Shown here in pieces: positions 20,722 to 31,637 of a stretch of 64,000 nucleotides of DNA. Source of the stretch: Camelus bactrianus. Its lineage: Eukaryota; Chordata; Mammalia; Artiodactyla; Camelidae. The notes under the pieces were generated by a model. The model worked only from the letters and a program-made list of their open reading frames with translations. It was not told where the DNA came from and searched no databases. The number at the start of each line of letters is the position of its first letter. The first letter of the stretch is position 1. The translations under genes were made by a program, and so were the position numbers. The stretch lies in assembly GCF_048773025.1 (NCBI RefSeq), contig NC_133544.1, forward strand, positions 63,415,501-63,479,500, in the 5' to 3' direction.

Positions 20722-21325
20722 CCTGAGCTACCTAGATAATAGATTAATGTGATTAGCATGTATCTGTCCTCCCTCCTGGGAACTCTGGCTGGGATTTCCC
20801 CCCTTTTTATTATTGAAATAAAGACTACGCCATGGAATTAAGCCTCTGAAAGCCTCTTTTCAGGGCACAATAGTATTGATGTTGGAGAAAATCTGAGAAG
20901 AGTCTAAGTGATATTCTCTAGACGACTCTGACACATTTCCTTCAAAAAGATTTGCAGAATTTTGCCAAGTAATCTTATTTCACCAGCCAAAGGATATCGG
21001 CTTTGACTCCCATTTTTACTTAGGAATCAACACTGGTACACAAGCTCATTTTATGAGCACTTAGCAGATTTGCTCCTATCCCTGTAGGTTTTTTCCTCTT
21101 TTATCATTTTAAAATCTTTAAAAAGATTGTGAGCATGAGTGGAACAGGGGATATGCTTGGAGTATTAGAGATGTGGGACAGCATCCATTTTTTCCATTTT
21201 GTTTTAATGGCTTTCATCAATAAACCCCAATACTCCTTGAATGAAAGATTAAGGAGACATTTAGTCACCTGTGTGACTTAAGTCTGCAGGATAAGTACAG
21301 GCATCATGATCAATAATAACCAGGT
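20722..21325. other. TRAJ14-TRAJ15 spacer
   Basis: AT-rich unique-looking DNA; nothing recognised. Confidence 0.5.
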
Positions 21326-21331
21326 ACTTAC

Positions 21332-21391
21332 TGGGACTCACTGATACGATGGTTCCTTTCCCAAAGGTCAGCGCACTTCCTCCCTGGTAGG
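21332..21391 (-). CDS. TRAJ15: TCR alpha joining segment 15
   Basis: Peptide YQGGSALTFGKGTIVSVSP (human NQAGTALIFGKGTTLSVSS). Donor GTAAGT (21326-21331). RSS 21392-21419: consensus heptamer cacagtg, nonamer gcgaatacc. Confidence 0.93.
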
Positions 21392-21419
21392 CACAGTGAA
21401 ATGAGGCCCTGCGAATACC

Positions 21420-22312
21420 TTGAGTACTTGCTCACTCCCTCTGCTGTGTATATAACTATAAACAATGGACACTTATGGAGCTTTCGGTGTTTGGGCGTGT
21501 AATAACAAAACTCTGTTATTTTGTGAGATGGAGGGTAGTGGTAGTTGCTCACTCAGTAACTATTCACTGAACACCTCCATGTGTAAGGCACTGTGCTGGG
21601 CACTGGGGATACAGCAGAAAGCCACTAGGACACTGTCCCTGTCCCCGTGGTGTCGCCAGTCTAGGGGGAGGCACACATAAACAAATATGGAGATGACATG
21701 AGTAAAATCAGGCTGGGTAATGGGATAGAGAGCCATGCTTGGTGGCTGGTTAGATTGGTTGGGCAGGAAAGGTCCCTCTGAGGACATCTGGAGTGAGATC
21801 CAAGCATGGAGGAATTAATTATCATCTCCATTTAAAGATAAGCAAATTGAGAGCCAGGCGCCAAGTCACCAGTGTCCATGACGGACATGGATGCTTACAT
21901 CATGCCTTCTCCCTGTCGAAGTACTAGATCTAGTTCCACCATGTAAGTACCTGGTTAGGAAAGGTAGTTCTTCCAGAGTGACTCTGGGATGTCATCTGGG
22001 CAATGGAGACTGTGGTACCGGCTGTTGAGGGCCAACCGGAAGAGAAGGTATTGGCATCTCAGAGTGTTTCTCTGATGGGTTTTCTGATGGAGCTGGCCAC
22101 TCAGAGAGGGAGACTTCTTCCATTCTGCTTCCCTATTAAGCTGGCAAACAGTGCAAACCATTACCTAGCAAGATGAGCTCTTTTGGTTAGGATGGGGAGG
22201 ATGTGGGGACAGCTCGGCTCCCCACTAAATCTGAATAAACCAAGTCCACTTAAATTTACAAAAACCCTGTTACATGTCTCAATAACTAATTGAATTCAAA
22301 TTTCATGGCAAT
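21420..22312. other. TRAJ15-TRAJ16 spacer with L2-class piece
   Basis: About 21560-21790 is an old interspersed repeat (a GTAAGGCACTGTGCTGGGCACTGGGGATACAGCAG stretch, L2-class). Nothing else recognised. Confidence 0.5.
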
Positions 22313-22318
22313 ACTTAC

Positions 22319-22379
22319 TAAGATTCACCTGCACCATGGTCCCCCTTCCAAATACCAGCTTCTGGGCGCTTGAAAACCC
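22319..22379 (-). CDS. TRAJ16: TCR alpha joining segment 16
   Basis: Peptide GFSSAQKLVFGRGTMVQVNL, ending in Leu as human TRAJ16 (FSDGQKLLFARGTMLKVDL). The camelid copy has a canonical FGRG where human has FARG. Donor GTAAGT (22313-22318). RSS 22380-22407: consensus heptamer cacagtg and consensus nonamer acaaaaacc, one of the best RSSs here. Confidence 0.94.
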
Positions 22380-22407
22380 CACAGTGATCTATTTCACCAC
22401 AAAAACC

Positions 22408-23735
22408 AGAGTGAGCCTCATTTTTCAAGCACAGGAATTCATCCAGCTTCTCTCACTTGGTTGAAACCCAGTTGAACACTAAGCGCATATTTAGGTAAAG
22501 TCAAGAAAAGTCTTCCACTCACACACTCTTCGGAACGGTAGGAAACTTCTGAAACCATTTGCTGCAAGCTCACAACCTCACACATTTCTCTCCCAACGTG
22601 CTCAGGTTTTTGAAGACCTCCAGGGATGGTCTGAGTCACCGATTTCTCACGTCCTATTTTCTCATAACGAGAAAGGTTCACCTTATATCCAAATTCAACT
22701 CTTGCTCTAACAATGCCAAAGCCCATGAAGCCCTTGCTCACCCTCAGATTTACTCTGAAATGGAATTTTTCATAAAAATCTGACTTTTAAAAAATCATGA
22801 ATCGTCTGACTGCCCATGCTTTTCAAAGAGATTTCACATATATTATCTCATTGGAGACTTACAAAAATCCTTCATGCTCAGCAGAGCTAGACTCCTAATC
22901 TCCATGTCAGAGACGAACAGAGGGTAAGAGAGCTGCCTGTGGGCACGTGGTTGGTGAGTGGCTGAGCCAGATTCACACGGTCTTTTGGCTCTGGGTTGAA
23001 CACCTTGATGACTTATTTGTACGTGTTCATGTATTGATCATATTGCTCTGGCCTTCAAATCCCTCTCCCTTCTTTACTCTCTTCCCTAATGAAAAAGACA
23101 TACTGTCAACAACAAAAACAATATTCACTGGGCCCCCCCCCCCCCCCCGCCGGCCAAAAAAACCTCTCTAAACAAACCTCCAGCTCAGCTTTTTCAGAGC
23201 AATGTCTTTTTAATCCTCACACGCTTTCTGTGAGCCAGGAGATAAGAGTTATCAATATTTCAGTTGCATTAATTGGGAAAAATGAGGGCCAGAGGAGATA
23301 AATCAGGATGATGGTTATAGAGGCTGCAGCCTGAGCAGACAGCAATATATTGAACCTTAGAACACGTGGGACCCGGCCCTGCTATTGTGACCGCGTTCAA
23401 ATCACTTAACAACTCTGAATAGAGAGAATCACCGCTTCCCATCTTCCCCAGCCTCCTAGGACAATCGGATAAAAGATATGAAGAAATGAGGAGAGTGCCT
23501 TAATTGTCTTCCTCTTCCTAAGAAGACAAACCTTAGAAAATATCAAGACAGTAGTATTGTTTACCTGCACTGAATTTGTGCATTCCTGTGTGCCTATGCA
23601 TTAGAAACAACACTAAACATTTTTCAGGCAAGTTTGAGACTGATTAATTTGGGCTCACACAGCACACTCAATTTAAGATTGATGACTAGGTGTCTGCTCC
23701 AGTGTTGGAAACATAATTGTGGCCCAAGAGCTGGT
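22408..23735. other. TRAJ16-TRAJ17 spacer
   Basis: MIR-like antisense piece at about 22835-22990 (a GGTAAGAGAGCTGCCTGTGGGCACGTGGTTGGTGAGTGG stretch), a C-rich run at 23133-23147 and a further MIR-like piece at about 23195-23310. Confidence 0.45.
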
Positions 23736-23741
23736 ACTCAC

Positions 23742-23804
23742 TCGGCTTGACTGACACCCTGGTTCCTCCTCCAAAGGTTAGCTTGTTTCCTGCAGTGTTG
23801 GTCA
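23742..23804 (-). CDS. TRAJ17: TCR alpha joining segment 17
   Basis: Peptide TNTAGNKLTFGGGTRVSVKP (human IKAAGNKLTFGGGTRVLVKP). Donor GTGAGT (23736-23741). RSS 23805-23832: heptamer cacaatg, consensus nonamer acaaaaacc. Confidence 0.94.
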
Positions 23805-23832
23805 CACAATGATTTGAGGCCCAACAAAAACC

Positions 23833-24868
23833 ACAGGGACCAAGGAAATCACACTCTGGAGATGCCTCACGAAGGCCATTTCCTTTGGCTGTGGTGGCAA
23901 AGTGGAGGGGTGGTGCTGTTTAGGGTAACCCTGTCCCCTAGCGCTGTGCCCACTTTGCAGAGCGAGAGTGCTTGTCAGTGGGCACCCACCTGGGTCTCAC
24001 CCTTTCAAATATTTATTTACTTCTAAGCTTTGGCTGTTTGGACCTGGATCTGTGAGTGAGATTGATAATAGCAAATAAGACCTCACTCAGGGGCCCTTTT
24101 GACCACTTTTAACCCACAAAGGGACCTGAGAACAGGAAGACTTTAAGCTCTGGGAACCTTCAGGGTCAGGCTGTTCATACATCCAGACTGGAAATGCTGG
24201 CGAACACAGCCATACGCAGGCAGGCACCCTGTCAGGGTCTCTATATTCAATTTAGTGCCCAGGGCAGACCCTACAGAGAGGAAGGTACTTTAGTCCTGGG
24301 TCCACCTGGGCCATCTGAGCTGCTGCGCTTCCCTCGGTCCAGGTTTCATACCCAGCCATTCTACAGCCCATTCCTTGGTGGGGAGGAGGCTTCTTGGGGA
24401 AAGTTTACAGAATACGATGGAGAGGTCATTCGTATTTAGAAAGGGGCTGACGGAGCCTCTGACAGGGAGAGGACCAAGAATCACAGGGCTCCAGAAGAAT
24501 AAAGCTTGTAACCTTGTCCCTCAGTCTGGCATGCCCAGTCTGGGTCGAGGGTCCGTATCCTTCCCCCGGCGTTGGATGTGGACCAGAGCCGGTGTTTCTG
24601 GATGCTCCCTACATGCTAGTGGAGCTGCCCTTCTGCTCTGCCTTGGGTGGGGATAAACACAGGCTCCTCTCAGATTCTTAGGTTCCTAAAAGGGACCCTA
24701 TGTCATCTTGACCTTCCTTTCGCTCCCGCATCCTAGTCTACCTAGGAAGGGTGGGGGTCCTCCAGAAGCGGCCATACACGTATTCCCTTAGTTTCAAGAC
24801 AAAGGAAATTCATTCATCTCCCTTTTCAATTTTTTCATAGTAATGTTTTCCTGGAGTAGAAAAAACCC
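23833..24868. other. TRAJ17-TRAJ18 spacer
   Basis: Unique-looking, moderately GC-rich; no repeat or J relic recognised. Confidence 0.5.
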
Positions 24869-24874
24869 ACTCAC

Positions 24875-24940
24875 CAGGCCATACGATTAGCTGAGTTCCT
24901 CTTCCAAAGTACAGCTTCCCCAGACTTGAGCCTCTGTCGA
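24875..24940 (-). CDS. TRAJ18: TCR alpha joining segment 18 (invariant NKT J)
   Basis: Peptide DRGSSLGKLYFGRGTQLIVW plus Pro, 21 residues as in human (DRGSTLGRLYFGRG...). In human and mouse this J is fixed in the semi-invariant CD1d-restricted NKT receptor, where Asp94, Arg95, Ser97 and Leu99 of CDR3 alpha touch CD1d and lipid. All four are present here. Donor GTGAGT (24869-24874). RSS 24941-24968: consensus heptamer cacagtg, weak nonamer gcatgaacc. Confidence 0.96.
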
Positions 24941-25269
24941 CACAGTGCTGGGCCCCTTTGCATGAACCTGGTCCTGATGTTCCCTGTCACTCTCTCCCCT
25001 GCCCTAGGGGACAGAGTTGAAAATTCACCTCCATCCTCTTTAAGTGGCTTTAAGTCTTTTTCTTGGGCAGCTGACAGTCTGAGCTGGACAGTCAGATCTC
25101 AGAGGCTATCTCTCTCAGGGTACAAATGGTCTGTGCTAACAATAGTCTTCCCACCAGCAGAGGCCCCCTCCCATCAGAAAGCAATTACACGTCCTTTTGA
25201 GAGCATTTAAATTGAAAGGAACTTTGCTTCCCTGGTCCTATTTCCCAGTATAAAAGGCTGCTCACTTAC

Positions 25270-25325
25270 TTGGATTGTCATTACTCGGATCCCTTTCCAA
25301 AGCTGAACTTGTGAAAATTCTGATA
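25270..25325 (-). pseudogene. TRAJ19: TCR alpha joining segment 19, frameshifted
   Basis: Starts YQNFHKFSFGKGSE, clearly TRAJ19 (human YQRFYNFTFGKGSKHNVTP). About 2 bases are missing after the GKGS codons, so TAA and TGA follow directly. A GTAAGT donor remains (25264-25269). The heptamer position reads gactaga, without CAC, and the nonamer region is aaaatcacc. Human TRAJ19 is itself only an ORF (recalled), so decay here fits a long-weak segment. Confidence 0.88.
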
Positions 25326-26239
25326 GACTAGATCTGTCCTCTGCAAAATCACCCCATCTCCCTCATTCAACCTCTGGTCCTCCCTTCAGGCATTCTTTTT
25401 TCTCTTCTTTCTTTTTCTCCCCCTTCCTGATATGGCTCTTTTTTTCCCCATTTACGGCTCTGGGAAATCATACCCCACCATCTTCTAGGTATAAAAATCC
25501 CAAATAGGCTTTAGCTCATGAATAATTCGATGGCATATTTCTTTGGCTATCAAAATAATAAAAAGAGAAGAAAGAGCTCTGAGTTCACCTTTTCATCCTC
25601 TAGGCTGGAGTCATGAGATCTTAGCACTTAGAGTTGAAAGGGAGCCCAGAGATGATTCAGTCTAACATCTAAAATGGCATAGAAATCCTTTCCACAGCAT
25701 CGGATAGTCGGCTGGAAGGACCCAGCGTGAGGAAGAGTCTGACACTTCACAGAGCAGCCTTTCCACTGCAGGCTGGTTCTACTTGTTCAAAAAGATTCCA
25801 GAGGAGGCTGAGACACATCTCCTTTCATCCACTGGTTTTGATTTTGCCTTCTCTACTGACCCCTTCCCTCTCTAGATGACAGTCCTTCAAATATTAGAAA
25901 AGAGTTATTACCCCATCTTAATACAGCCCAGTGACATCCTCTCTTACTTTTTTCTTTTTAGGGACCTCAGATGATTTCAGATAGCTCACTTGGTTTTTAT
26001 CTGACCGTGAAGCCCATGCTCTCAGCAAGAGCATCATGGCAAAAGCATGCCTGAGGAGGAGAGCCATCGGGGGTGGAGGAGGCGGCGAGAGATGCAAATG
26101 AGGTGGACAGGTTAGGGTCCTAATGCAAACTGGGAGAGCTTTTTGGAATTTAGTTACTGACCTTTGTGCTTCCCAGGCGGAAGTGCATGCAGTTGTACCC
26201 ATCATTTTGTTTTAAACTGATTCTGACTTTTCCCTTCTT
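25326..26239. other. TRAJ19-TRAJ20 spacer
   Basis: About 25600-25830 resembles an ancient interspersed repeat (a TTAGAGTTGAAAGGGAGCCCAGAGATGATTCAGTCTAACATC stretch), family not assigned. An octamer word atgcaaat is at 26093-26100. Nothing else recognised. Confidence 0.45.
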
Positions 26240-26245
26240 ACTTAC

Positions 26246-26302
26246 TTGCTCTTACAGTTACCGTGGTTCCTGCTCCAAAGGTGAGCTTGTAGTCATTAGA
26301 GC
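26246..26302 (-). CDS. TRAJ20: TCR alpha joining segment 20
   Basis: Peptide SNDYKLTFGAGTTVTVRA, one residue from human SNDYKLSFGAGTTVTVRA. The Tyr used by TRAJ20-type MAIT receptors is kept. Donor GTAAGT (26240-26245). RSS 26303-26330: consensus heptamer cacagtg, nonamer acacaaacg. Confidence 0.96.
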
Positions 26303-26330
26303 CACAGTGCTACGCCTTCCTACACAAACG

Positions 26331-26994
26331 CCGTCAAGACTGCAGAGGAGGGAGTGGGCTGGGGGACAGGCGGGCCGCTGGAGGTCTAGCTCTGCCCCGC
26401 TGTGCTCGGAGCCCTTTGGTCACTATTTCAACCCCTTGCTCTGTTTTTCGCTTTCACTTAGTCTCCTCATCTGTGACAGTGGGGATGATAATATCTATCC
26501 CAAAGGATCATTAGGGAGAGTAAATGAATTAAAGTATGAGAGGCATTTACACAGTACTTTGCACATAGCAAGTGTTCAGTAAATGCTAGTTATTAGATTA
26601 TTATTAAGATTCTTTTCATCTTTAAAAATACATATAATTTTAATTTGTCACAGCTCCTTTCTGAAATCTTGGACATTCATATACATCCTTTAAATGATAT
26701 CCAAAGGCTTTTGTTTTTTCTTGTCAATTAGTAAAAGCAGCAATAGTTGAAATCTGGGAATTTTCCTTATACGGGATACCATCTTAAGAGTACGGTTGGC
26801 AGCTTCAGAATGTTTACTCAATCATAGGGTTTGTTTACTACATTTTATACCTGTTTAAGAGACCTATGAACAAGGAATGGTAAGTTGTTATGAGTGGGGA
26901 CCCAACACACAAAATAAAAGAACTGAAAATAAATATAGACTGGTAAGAGGAATTTAGGATAATATATTGGTGGCTTTTTTTGCAGACAATTGTC
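26331..26994. other. TRAJ20-TRAJ21 spacer with MIR
   Basis: MIR at about 26405-26610; the remainder is AT-rich and unrecognised. Confidence 0.55.
26405..26610 (+). repeat. MIR SINE
   Basis: Shows a CTCCTCATCTGTGACAGTGG stretch, then tttgcacatagcaagtgttc and a CAGTAAATGCTAGTTATTA end. Confidence 0.75.
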
Positions 26995-27000
26995 ACTTAC

Positions 27001-27055
27001 TTGGCTTTACACTGAGTTTGGTCCCAGAGCCGAAGTACAGTCTGTTGGTGTTGTA
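27001..27055 (-). CDS. TRAJ21: TCR alpha joining segment 21
   Basis: Peptide YNTNRLYFGSGTKLSVKP (human YNFNKFYFGSGTKLNVKP). Donor GTAAGT (26995-27000). RSS 27056-27083: heptamer cactgtg, nonamer acaaaaagc. Confidence 0.95.
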
Positions 27056-27083
27056 CACTGTGTTTACTAGCATTACAAAAAGC

Positions 27084-28539
27084 CTGGTGGGATTTCCCAA
27101 AAGGGAGATGTGATTTCCAGAGATGACTAAGCAAGTCAGGCCAAGACTAACTCAACCTCACCAGTCTTTTTTTTTTTTTTTTCTATTTTCCTAGAAAATT
27201 CAAGAACCAAAGTGAGGAATGAGGCAAGAAGACACATTCATTATCAGGGACAGGCGAGCTGAGGGCATCTGATTTTCTTCAGTGGTTTTATCGATTTCTC
27301 TTCCTTAGTTTTCTGCTTGGGTTCATTCCTGTGCCTTCCCTGCTCCCTATGCACAATATTTGAAACAAGGACATTGCAAATGAATGCTCGTTACCGTTCT
27401 CTTTTCCTAATTATAAATAAACATTTTCTTCAGGTGGACTGGATTGTGAGGAAAATCCTTATTCTGCCTTGAGTTCCAGGGCTATCTGGGAGCTTCTCTC
27501 CCTGAGTTGGACTGGGGTCAGTGTCACGCTTGATAACCTGACCTGAGCTTCCTTTTAAGGACACCTTGAAACACACCAGCGAGCTACCTATATTCTGCAC
27601 GTGTGATGAAGCAAGATCGCTGTGTCCTATCTGTCAAGGACCTACATTATATAACCAAATGTAATTTAACAGCCCCAGCCCAGCCCCCACCATGAAACTG
27701 TACATTTTGGCTCCCCGCAAACCCACTCTCTGTCTGCATATTCACTTTAGCAAGGGAGAGAGAGAGAAAAAAAAGAGGCCGCAGTGTTGGCTGTCATTTG
27801 CAAGTCTAGATGAAACATTATTTATGGGCAAAATATTTTGCTGACGCTTTCAAGAGAAAGGAAACCTCAGTGCCAACAGCTAGACGCCCACACAGTTTGG
27901 ATTTAAACAAATCTCCACAAATGAACACAGTTATGAGAAATAAAATAGAGGTGACTTCAGTCTAAGGCAAGTAATTATAATACTTATGCAGTTTGGGAGG
28001 GCAAGGGGCTGACTTGTTCTTACTTGTAGAAATGATAAGCAGGGTGTTACAGGAAGGCTCTGCTGGAAGGGCACCAGAGAGCTATAGGAACAGAGCTTCA
28101 TTTAAATATCTCAGATCGGTACCTTTTGTGTTTAGTGACTTCTGGAGAAATCAGCCAGGACAGGCTAGCAATGTAGCTGGCCAGCTAGCCTTTGGTTTGG
28201 GATAGTTCCTGGTAAAACCCTCTTGGAGCATTTCACCTGGTTCTAGTGAACGTATTATGACAAACAGACGTTCCCTTTATGGACTCTGTTCCTACTCTTT
28301 TAGGTTAAGAAAGCTTCTTCTCAGCTCATTTTCATCAACTCCTATTCCAAACTTAGCAAAAAGGCTTCTCTTTCTCTTTGGCCTGTGATAAACACTTCTC
28401 TTCTTACTTTACCCTTTTAAGTATGTGTTGTTGGTGTCTCTCCCCCACCCCCCACCCCCAGGCCCATTAAGTTACCTAAATGTACAGGATAAATATTTAT
28501 AGATCACTGAATCCATGCGAATAGTAGTTAATTGTGGTG
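27084..28539. other. TRAJ21-TRAJ22 spacer
   Basis: A T16 run at about 27167-27182 and an A-rich run near 27765; no interspersed repeat or J relic recognised in 1.46 kb. Confidence 0.5.
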
Positions 28540-28545
28540 GCCTAC

Positions 28546-28608
28546 CAGGTACAACCGTCAGCTGGGTCCCAGATCCAAAGGTCAGTTGCCAGCCGGAACC
28601 AGAAGAAA
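28546..28608 (-). CDS. TRAJ22: TCR alpha joining segment 22
   Basis: Peptide SSGSGWQLTFGSGTQLTVVP (human SSGSARQLTFGSGTQLTVLP). Donor GTAGGC (28540-28545) is one of the weaker GT donors in the cluster. RSS 28609-28636: heptamer cactgtg, consensus nonamer acaaaaacc. Confidence 0.95.
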
Positions 28609-28636
28609 CACTGTGATGTGCCCAACAACAAAAACC

Positions 28637-30136
28637 AGAGGGAAGAGGCCAGCTTTGGCAGAGCACAGAGTACAGAGCTGGCGATTACTTTGTGAATCAG
28701 GCCTATATCACTGCCGGTCTAGGTTTGATCTGGAGTAACCAGACTGCCTATCTACAAATCATAAATAAAGCCTTCTTTTTCTTTACCATCCCACCTGCTT
28801 TTAGGAAATCTTGCCTTCTACTCTCTGCTCAGAGTTCTAAGCATCAGACATATGCTTTTAATACACAGAGAGGGCAAGCACTCTCTGATTTTAGAGACCA
28901 AATCAATGTTCACATATTTTCATCTAAGAAGACTCACAAGTCCAGGACAGAGAATATTTTTTTTTCCACCACTGTGGGCATCACTAGGTCACACCACCAG
29001 GAAACTGCCCAAATCCTTGAGTCATCTCTAGACTGAGTCCACCGGATCTAAATGAGGTATGGAGTAGATGTTAGTTATCCAGTTAATTTGGCCACTAGGT
29101 TGATATCAATACTATGATTTTAGAATGATCAAATTATCAGTGAACTTTCTAGTTTTCCACTTCACTTTTGGGCTATTTCCTTTCTCATGACTGAAGTGGC
29201 ACCTATGTTGATTTAGCTGCTAAGACTTTAAAACCTCAACAAAGATCAATTTTGATATTTCCTAAGGTAGTGAGGATGGTATAAAAGCCCAAGAGGGAAG
29301 AGGATATGGATGGTCATATGGGAGGGGACAGTCTACCTTTGGAATGTAAGTTCCCCGAGGATAGCATCACATTGAATTTCTCCCCGGTGGGTCCCTGGTC
29401 TGAACGCTGAGCCTGGAATAAATTGGCTGCACAAAAATATTGATCAGATGTGTCTTGCAGATTCCTCAGACCTCAGGCCAGGAGAATTCATGACCAGGAG
29501 TTAAATTCTAGTCCTCACTCAGCCATAGGCTGGTTGTGGGGCCATGATCAGTCTCTTCCCTGGGCCTCAGTTTCCTTCCAAGCAGACAGCCAGAAAGAGA
29601 GGATTTTAAGGGTTCTCTCTGCTCCATGAGGCTATGCTGTACAAATTTTTGGCGTAAAGTCTCAGAAACAGGGTGTTCGAATAGTCCTTATGAATACACT
29701 TTTTTTTAAAAAGTGAGTTTTGACTTTGGAAGAGGCTAATCACAGTTATTCTGGTCAATGATCAAAATTTACAAGATTCCTTCTATAAATTGACATAATC
29801 GAAGCCAAAAAGAATAGCGCCTTAGAGGCTTGTTAAGGAATTAGAAGTCTTGTCACTGATTCCTGTACAAATCCAGGGCTCCAGATCCTAGCCAATATCC
29901 CAAGTAATCAGTCCCACATCTTTGATGCTGCCACATATATTGTGGCAGTAATTCCCAGAGATTCCCCTACGTGGCCCATTTTGCACCAAGACATCAGAGC
30001 CTAGCCAGGGAGATTTTTGTCCTCCTTCTGTATGATGCCCACTCACCCTTCCTAAACATTCTTTCTATAGTGTATAATTGGGTCTAAATCAGCCCTTCAT
30101 CCACAGACATTGCTTAATCCAGGGATACACATTTAT
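28637..30136. other. TRAJ22-TRAJ23 spacer
   Basis: MIR-like piece at about 29490-29640 (a CTTCCCTGGGCCTCAGTTTCC stretch). Otherwise unrecognised. Confidence 0.5.
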
Positions 30137-30142
30137 ACTTAC

Positions 30143-30205
30143 TGGGCTTCACAGATAACTCGGTTCCCTGTCCGAAGATAAGCTTTCCTCCCTGGTTATA
30201 ATTCA
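30143..30205 (-). CDS. TRAJ23: TCR alpha joining segment 23
   Basis: Peptide NYNQGGKLIFGQGTELSVKP, one residue from human IYNQGGKLIFGQGTELSVKP. Donor GTAAGT (30137-30142). RSS 30206-30233: consensus heptamer cacagtg, nonamer tcaaaaaca. Confidence 0.96.
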
Positions 30206-30233
30206 CACAGTGCTACACAGCCTGTCAAAAACA

Positions 30234-30575
30234 CATCCAATCTTCCTGAACACATTTCTAATCCTCCACTCCCCAGTCCACGGCAGATCTCTCCCACATC
30301 CCAGCATGAATATGGCTATCCATCTTACTGTAACTTTTTTCCTCATAAGAGGAATAAGGTACCTACACCGGGGGCTGATAGGGAATAATGAAAATTCCTA
30401 TTTATCCCAAAATATTTCTATTTGACACCAAACTGAACTCTCATTCTCACTTCACAGCTCTGGGTATTGCTGTTCGGGGAAATGGCTTCCTTTCAAATAT
30501 GTTTCTCATGATCTCAGTGAGAAATACTTGGCACCCGGGTTAAAATTAAGGGCAGGTGAGGCTCCAGGGAATTGG
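30234..30575. other. TRAJ23-TRAJ24 spacer
   Basis: No repeat or J relic recognised. Confidence 0.5.
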
Positions 30576-30581
30576 GCTTAC

Positions 30582-30644
30582 CTGGGGTGACCACAATCCG
30601 GGTCCCTGCTCCAAAATTCAATTTCCCCCAGCCGTCAGTTGTCA
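30582..30644 (-). CDS. TRAJ24: TCR alpha joining segment 24
   Basis: Peptide TTDGWGKLNFGAGTRIVVTP (human TTDSWGKFEFGAGTQVVVTP). Donor GTAAGC (30576-30581). RSS 30645-30672: heptamer cactgtg, nonamer acaaaatag. Confidence 0.95.
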
Positions 30645-30672
30645 CACTGTGACAAACACCTCTACAAAATAG

Positions 30673-31274
30673 CTTCCCCCGAGAAGACAGCGGCTAAATG
30701 AAGACAAACTGCTCGTGGGGAAACAATCTTGCTACAAAATGAGGTAACTGCATGATCTGAGATATAAGCGTTTTCCCCCTTTCCTCATCTAATTTCTCTT
30801 CTTTCAAGACACCAAGGATGAAGTATGCCAAGAGCGGTCCTTCCTGGGCTGCAGGGCCGGACACGGCACCGCTGGGGTTAACAAAGACTGGGCTTGGCGG
30901 AGACCGGACTCCGCGGGGACAAAGCCCACCATGGCTAGGAGTTTACCTGATGCCCAACCCAGTCCTCAGCTCCTCAGTTATGAAATGGGCATAACTCTAG
31001 TGGACTCTCTGGCTGAAGAAGACTTGCCATCTGAAGGTTTAACTGATTGGGAGTTTGAGAGCATGGACAGACCCCAAGGCTGGGTTATCAATGGGATCCT
31101 GGTGGGTTTCTTCCCCTCCATACCTCCCAGAGCTCCCTCGAGGACCAGGAAGATGACCAAGCACTGGGCCTCTGTCTGCTCAACCCCTTCTGGCCCAAGG
31201 AGGCCCCACGGAAATGGGAGCAGGACCTCCTCTTGGAGATTGTCATACTCAGTGCACAATTCAAATGGCATGCT
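30673..31274. other. TRAJ24-TRAJ25 spacer
   Basis: Unique-looking. Overlapping open frames on both strands (157 and 121 codons) have no family features and run antisense into TRAJ25, so they are taken as chance. Confidence 0.5.
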
Positions 31275-31280
31275 ACTTAC

Positions 31281-31340
31281 TCGGCTTAACAAGCAGCCTC
31301 GTCCCCTTCCCAAAGGTGAGGGAGAAGCCTTGTCCTCCCA
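31281..31340 (-). CDS. TRAJ25: TCR alpha joining segment 25
   Basis: Peptide GGQGFSLTFGKGTRLLVKP (human EGQGFSFIFGKGTRLLVKP). Donor GTAAGT (31275-31280). RSS 31341-31368: consensus heptamer cacagtg and nonamer tcaaaaacc, a strong RSS even though human TRAJ25 is listed as ORF (recalled). Confidence 0.95.
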
Positions 31341-31577
31341 CACAGTGATTATCTCAGCATCAAAAACCTGTCAACTCAGCTTCCCCCACACAAAGCCCTC
31401 CTGAGAAGGGAAACCTCCGATGCACTTCCTGCAGTATTATTCACACGGGCCTGCGATTTTCCTCCCCAAAAAAGCATCCCTCCCACTCCTTATTGTCCTC
31501 TTCCTCCGGCCTCTGAGGTCACAATGGGCCCAGGCCTCAGGCAGGAGCTGATTCTGCTCCCACATCTCTGTACTTAC

Positions 31578-31637
31578 AGGGCAGCACCGACAATCTGGTT
31601 CCCCCACCGAAGGTCAGACCCTGGGCATAGTTATTCC
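31578..31637 (-). CDS. TRAJ26: TCR alpha joining segment 26
   Basis: Peptide NNYAQGLTFGGGTRLSVLP (human DNYGQNFVFGPGTRLSVLP). Donor GTAAGT (31572-31577). RSS 31638-31665: heptamer cacagtg, nonamer gcaaaaacc. Only about 240 bp from TRAJ25, the tightest pair here. Confidence 0.95.
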
